From the NCBI GenBank assembly GCA_028275295.1, contig JAPWUY010000069.1, positions 1 to 7,966 on the forward strand: 7,966 bases of DNA. The letters run 5' to 3'. The notes beneath the pieces were generated by a model, which worked only from the letters and a program-made list of their open reading frames with translations, was not told the origin of the DNA and made no database searches. The translations under genes were made by a program, and so were the position numbers. This document shows positions 5,698-7,966 of the stretch, in pieces. This stretch comes from Thermodesulfobacteriota bacterium (GTDB taxonomy: Bacteria > Desulfobacterota > Desulfocorpusculales > Desulfocorpusculum). Within the stretch, counting starts at the first letter, position 1, and each line of letters begins with the position of its first letter.

Positions 5698-6153
5698 TCA
5701 CTGGATCATGGCCAGGAGTTCCGCCTCTGCCACGAGATCCCCGTCCACTTTGGCCTCGCACCAGAACTTCCATACACTGCCCCTTCTGCGGAGGACCTTG
5801 GCCTCAATGACCAACTGATCCCCTGGTCTCACGACCTTTCTGAAGCGAACCTTGTCGAAGCCCATGAAGTACACATTCATTCCCGAATATTCTTGGGCAT
5901 GGGAATGGAGAACCAGCACGCCTGCAGTCTGCCCCATGGCCTCGACCAGAAGCACCCCTGGCATAATGGGTCTTCCGGGGAAGTGGCCCTGGAAAAAGGG
6001 CTCATTTATGGTCACGTTCTTGAGGCACACGACCCTCACATCTGGATCCAGTTCCAGAACCCGATCCACGAAGAGGAAGGGATAGCTGTGGGGCAGCACC
6101 TTCATGATCTCTTCTATGGGTAAGATCTTAACTTCCGCTCGCTCCCTCTCCAC
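5698..6153 (-). CDS. fabZ: 3-hydroxyacyl-ACP dehydratase FabZ
   Basis: Hot-dog fold dehydratase of 151 residues that turns 3-hydroxyacyl-ACP into trans-2-enoyl-ACP in fatty acid elongation, competing with LpxA and LpxD for 3-hydroxyacyl-ACP. Both catalytic motifs are present: LPHSYPFLFVDRV (20-32) with His22, and GHFPGRPIMPGVLLVEAMGQ (57-76) with Glu71. It starts with GTG at 6151-6153, preceded by GGAGAGG with good spacing, and overlaps the end of lpxD by 26 bp. The normal FabZ core begins around residue 12, so the first ten residues are a short charged extension. Its place between lpxD and lpxA is the classic arrangement and balances membrane phospholipid against lipid A supply. Confidence 0.97.
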   Translation of the reverse strand: MERERAEVKILPIEEIMKVLPHSYPFLFVDRVLELDPDVRVVCLKNVTINEPFFQGHFPGRPIMPGVLLVEAMGQTAGVLVLHSHAQEYSGMNVYFMGFDKVRFRKVVRPGDQLVIEAKVLRRRGSVWKFWCEAKVDGDLVAEAELLAMIQ

Positions 6154-7174
6154 TTTGCCTCTCCAGAGCCTCTAATCTTTTCTCCAAGCTTTTGAGCCTT
6201 CTCATCAATTCGGGCAGCCTCGGGAATGCCTGGGATGATTTGAGCCAGTTTCTGTGGGTTATGGCTGGGATGCCGCTCATTGTGGAACCTTCTGGCACAT
6301 CCTGTGCCACTCCAGATTTGGAACCAACCGTTGCACCGTCGCCGATTTTCACGTGATTGGCAACCCCCACCTGTCCTGCCAATACCACCCCCTTCCCCAG
6401 CTTCACGCTCCCTGCCAAGCCCACCTGGCCTGCCAGAATCGAGTGTTCCCCTATCTCCACGTTGTGGCCCACTTGCACGAGGTTGTCTATCTTCACTCCC
6501 CTTCTCACCACGGTCTCGCCGAATGAAGCCCTATCTATCGCCACATTGGCCCCTATCTCGACATCGTCCTCTATCCTAACTCTTCCCAGTTGCGGAATCT
6601 TGACCCAAGAACTCCCATCCCTCGCATACCCGAAACCGTCGCTCCCTACGACTGTCCCGGCATGGACAATCACCTTCTTTCCCAAGATGCATCCTGGATA
6701 CAAAACAACCCCCGGATGAAGGACGCAATCCTCGCCTATCTGGCACCCTTCGCCCACGAAGACCATGGGGAAGATAGTGACCCTGTCCCCAATTTGAGCT
6801 CCCTTCCCTATCCACACAAAGGGATATATGGTCACTTCCTTGCCCAATCTTGCCTCTGGGTGGATCCAGGCCTCCGGGGACACACCTGGTGCTCTCTTTG
6901 GGGGGGGATTGAGGAAGGAGGCAACCTTCGCGTATGCCAGGTAAACGTGGGGAACGACCACTTTGGCCATTTCCCCACCCAGGCCCTCGTGGGGTACCAT
7001 CACAGCCGAGGCCTTGGTCTGAGCGAGCCTTTTCTCGTGCTTCGGACTCACTATGAACGTTATGTCCTTGGGCCCCGCAAGCTCAGGTGACGATATCCCC
7101 TCTATCTCCAGATGGGGGTCTCCCACCACCTTTCCGTCAACTAGCCTCGCTACCTCTGATAGGGTCAGCTTCAC
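6128..7174 (-). CDS. lpxD: UDP-3-O-(3-hydroxyacyl)glucosamine N-acyltransferase LpxD
   Basis: Third step of lipid A synthesis: N-acylation of UDP-3-O-acyl-glucosamine from 3-hydroxyacyl-ACP. The 348 residues show an N-terminal uridine-binding domain (about 1-95), a left-handed beta-helix of hexapeptide repeats (about 98-310) and a C-terminal helix rich in Leu, Arg and Glu (about 322-343) likely to pack as a helical bundle in the trimer. VGSDGFGYA (176-184) and IDNLVQVGHNVEIG (229-242) are diagnostic; His237 corresponds to catalytic His239 of E. coli. It begins at GTG (7172-7174), which overlaps the skp stop as GTGA, with AAGG and GAGG upstream. The 3' end contains the ribosome binding site and GTG start of fabZ. 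Confidence 0.97.
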   Translation of the reverse strand: MKLTLSEVARLVDGKVVGDPHLEIEGISSPELAGPKDITFIVSPKHEKRLAQTKASAVMVPHEGLGGEMAKVVVPHVYLAYAKVASFLNPPPKRAPGVSPEAWIHPEARLGKEVTIYPFVWIGKGAQIGDRVTIFPMVFVGEGCQIGEDCVLHPGVVLYPGCILGKKVIVHAGTVVGSDGFGYARDGSSWVKIPQLGRVRIEDDVEIGANVAIDRASFGETVVRRGVKIDNLVQVGHNVEIGEHSILAGQVGLAGSVKLGKGVVLAGQVGVANHVKIGDGATVGSKSGVAQDVPEGSTMSGIPAITHRNWLKSSQAFPRLPELMRRLKSLEKRLEALERQSGEGASGS

Positions 7175-7713
7175 TTTCCCTTCCTCGTCCCTGTGGTCCC
7201 GGAAGAGTCGTACTGTTTGAGGACCTTGTCGGTGATATCGATGGAATCAGAGACGTAGAGGGTAGCATCCTTGTCGATGATCATGGTGTAGCCTTCTTGC
7301 TGGCCTATTTTCTGCACTATCTCAGCGAGCTCCTTGAACATGAGCATCTGGAGCTTTTTCCCCTCCATGAGGACTTCCTGCCTGAAGGACTCTGAGAGGT
7401 TCTGGAATTCGAGCTCCTTCTGGCGAAGCTCCTGTTCCTTGTCCAACCTGGCCTTGTCGCTCAGGGTCATGGCCTTTTGCTGGAAGTCCTGGCGCATCCT
7501 CACAAGCTCTTCTTGCTTCGCGCTGAGAATCTTCTCCTTCTCCTTTCTCAGCTGCTGGACCCTCTCCCTCAGTTCTTTACCTTTTGTAGACTGCTCTATG
7601 ATCTTCTGAAGATCGATATAGCCGATCTTCACGGGCTGGCTGCACCAGGCGTTCCCACAAAAGGTTCCCACAAGAAAGACAACAAACCCAAAGCCCAAAA
7701 GCCATCTCCTCAT
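7171..7713 (-). CDS. skp: Periplasmic chaperone Skp/OmpH family
   Basis: A 180-residue OmpH-family protein expected to bind unfolded outer-membrane proteins in the periplasm and hand them to the BAM complex. It has a signal peptide (basic MRRW, hydrophobic core about 4-18, cleavage likely near residues 24-25), then KIGYIDLQKIIEQSTKG (29-45), a long charged coiled coil (about 46-125) for the tentacle helices, and a closing segment EGYTMIIDKDATLYVSDSID typical of the family. A Cys sits at residue 24, but the surrounding residues do not make a convincing lipobox. The ATG at 7711-7713 has GGGAGGT six bases upstream. It lies 79 bp after bamA and is coupled to lpxD by GTGA. Confidence 0.93.
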   Translation of the reverse strand: MRRWLLGFGFVVFLVGTFCGNAWCSQPVKIGYIDLQKIIEQSTKGKELRERVQQLRKEKEKILSAKQEELVRMRQDFQQKAMTLSDKARLDKEQELRQKELEFQNLSESFRQEVLMEGKKLQMLMFKELAEIVQKIGQQEGYTMIIDKDATLYVSDSIDITDKVLKQYDSSGTTGTRKGK

Positions 7714-7792
7714 CCCTCGACCTCCCTCTTATTACCGGCAGGATCTCGCCCGAACTCTCAGGCTCTGAAGCCGGCTTTGTTTGCTATTTCCA
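7714..7792. other. bamA-skp intergenic spacer
   Basis: Seventy-nine bases with the strong skp ribosome binding site at the left end. A small hairpin GGCT-TCAG-AGCC is present on the minus strand, with no T-run after it and no convincing promoter, so bamA and skp are probably cotranscribed. Confidence 0.5.
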
Positions 7793-7966
7793 TCAGAAAG
7801 ACCCACCCATTCCAAAAGCCCACTCTATCCTCTTTTCGTCCGCCTCGGGCCTGAGATTGTAACCCACCTCCACCCTCAGAGGACCGAATGGTGAGTACCA
7901 TCTCAGACCTGCTCCTGCAGTGTGTCTGAAGCTCCCTATGTCCACAAGGCCGCTTTCCTTTGTGAG
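7793..7966 (-). CDS. bamA: Outer membrane protein assembly factor BamA, C-terminal end (partial)
   Basis: The last 57 residues of an Omp85-family barrel, cut by the right window edge and ending at TGA (7793-7795). The text TAGAGLRWYSPFGPLRVEVG (16-35) is the typical BamA penultimate region (compare GxGxRWxSPxGPLRxxxG), followed by the final strand IEWAFGMGGSF, which ends in Phe with alternating hydrophobic residues, as expected of the beta-signal that the BAM complex itself recognises. BamA is the central insertase for outer-membrane beta-barrels. Its position directly before skp and lpxD is conserved in many LPS-bearing bacteria. Confidence 0.92.
   Translation of the reverse strand, partial: LTKESGLVDIGSFRHTAGAGLRWYSPFGPLRVEVGYNLRPEADEKRIEWAFGMGGSF

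Noticed and set aside
5203..6123. A 306-codon plus-strand ORF opposite lpxA and fabZ
   Set aside because: Antisense shadow; the minus strand encodes well-recognised LpxA and FabZ with all catalytic residues.
7171..7713. Skp as a lipoprotein because of Cys24
   Set aside because: Residues before the Cys (NAW) do not fit a lipobox, and the OmpH family is normally soluble and cleaved by signal peptidase I.

Overview
The window is one leftward (minus-strand) gene cluster for outer-membrane biogenesis and lipid A synthesis in a diderm, LPS-making bacterium. In order of transcription (right to left) it reads: the end of bamA, skp/ompH, lpxD, fabZ, lpxA, a 1.9-kb gap without a recognisable gene, lpxI, a Gfo/Idh/MocA-family oxidoreductase, lpxB, and the first codons of another gene running off the left edge. 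LpxI in place of LpxH, the frequent GTG/TTG starts with strong purine-rich Shine-Dalgarno sequences, and the gene order suggest a deltaproteobacterial (Desulfobacterota-type) or related lineage. That placement is inference; there is no rRNA or other taxonomic marker here.

Right part (4894-7966): bamA-skp-lpxD-fabZ-lpxA are tightly packed. skp/lpxD share a GTGA overlap, lpxD/fabZ overlap by 26 bp, and fabZ/lpxA are 27 bp apart. LpxA and LpxD are left-handed beta-helix acyltransferases with their catalytic histidines intact. FabZ makes the enoyl-ACP precursors of fatty acid synthesis, and BamA and Skp deliver outer-membrane proteins. Left part (1-3007): lpxI, the oxidoreductase and lpxB are also overlapped or fused by stop/start sharing (ATGA for lpxB). 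LpxI hydrolyses UDP-2,3-diacylglucosamine to lipid X and LpxB joins lipid X to another UDP-diacylglucosamine. Together with LpxA and LpxD the window therefore covers most of the Raetz pathway to the disaccharide; LpxC, LpxK and KdtA are not present. The oxidoreductase lies where GnnA is found in bacteria that make amide-linked (GlcN3N) lipid A, but no GnnB-type aminotransferase is seen.

The striking part is the gap between lpxA and lpxI. From about 3676 to 4835 it holds a tandem array with a 225-229 bp period. Each period contains two 25-bp palindromes in opposite orientation. Both orientations share one design: a GGAG tetranucleotide at the foot of an 8-bp stem with a TC(C/T) loop. Stem bases differ between copies in a compensatory way, so the hairpin itself seems to have been conserved. 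This is the layout of REP/BIME elements (palindromes mobilised by RAYT/TnpA-REP transposases in other bacteria), arranged as alternating inverted pairs inside an essential operon. No RAYT gene is in the window. The remaining ~0.65 kb (3008-3675) shows no recognisable gene; it holds a possible weak promoter for lpxI and a short plus-strand ORF with a perfect Shine-Dalgarno.
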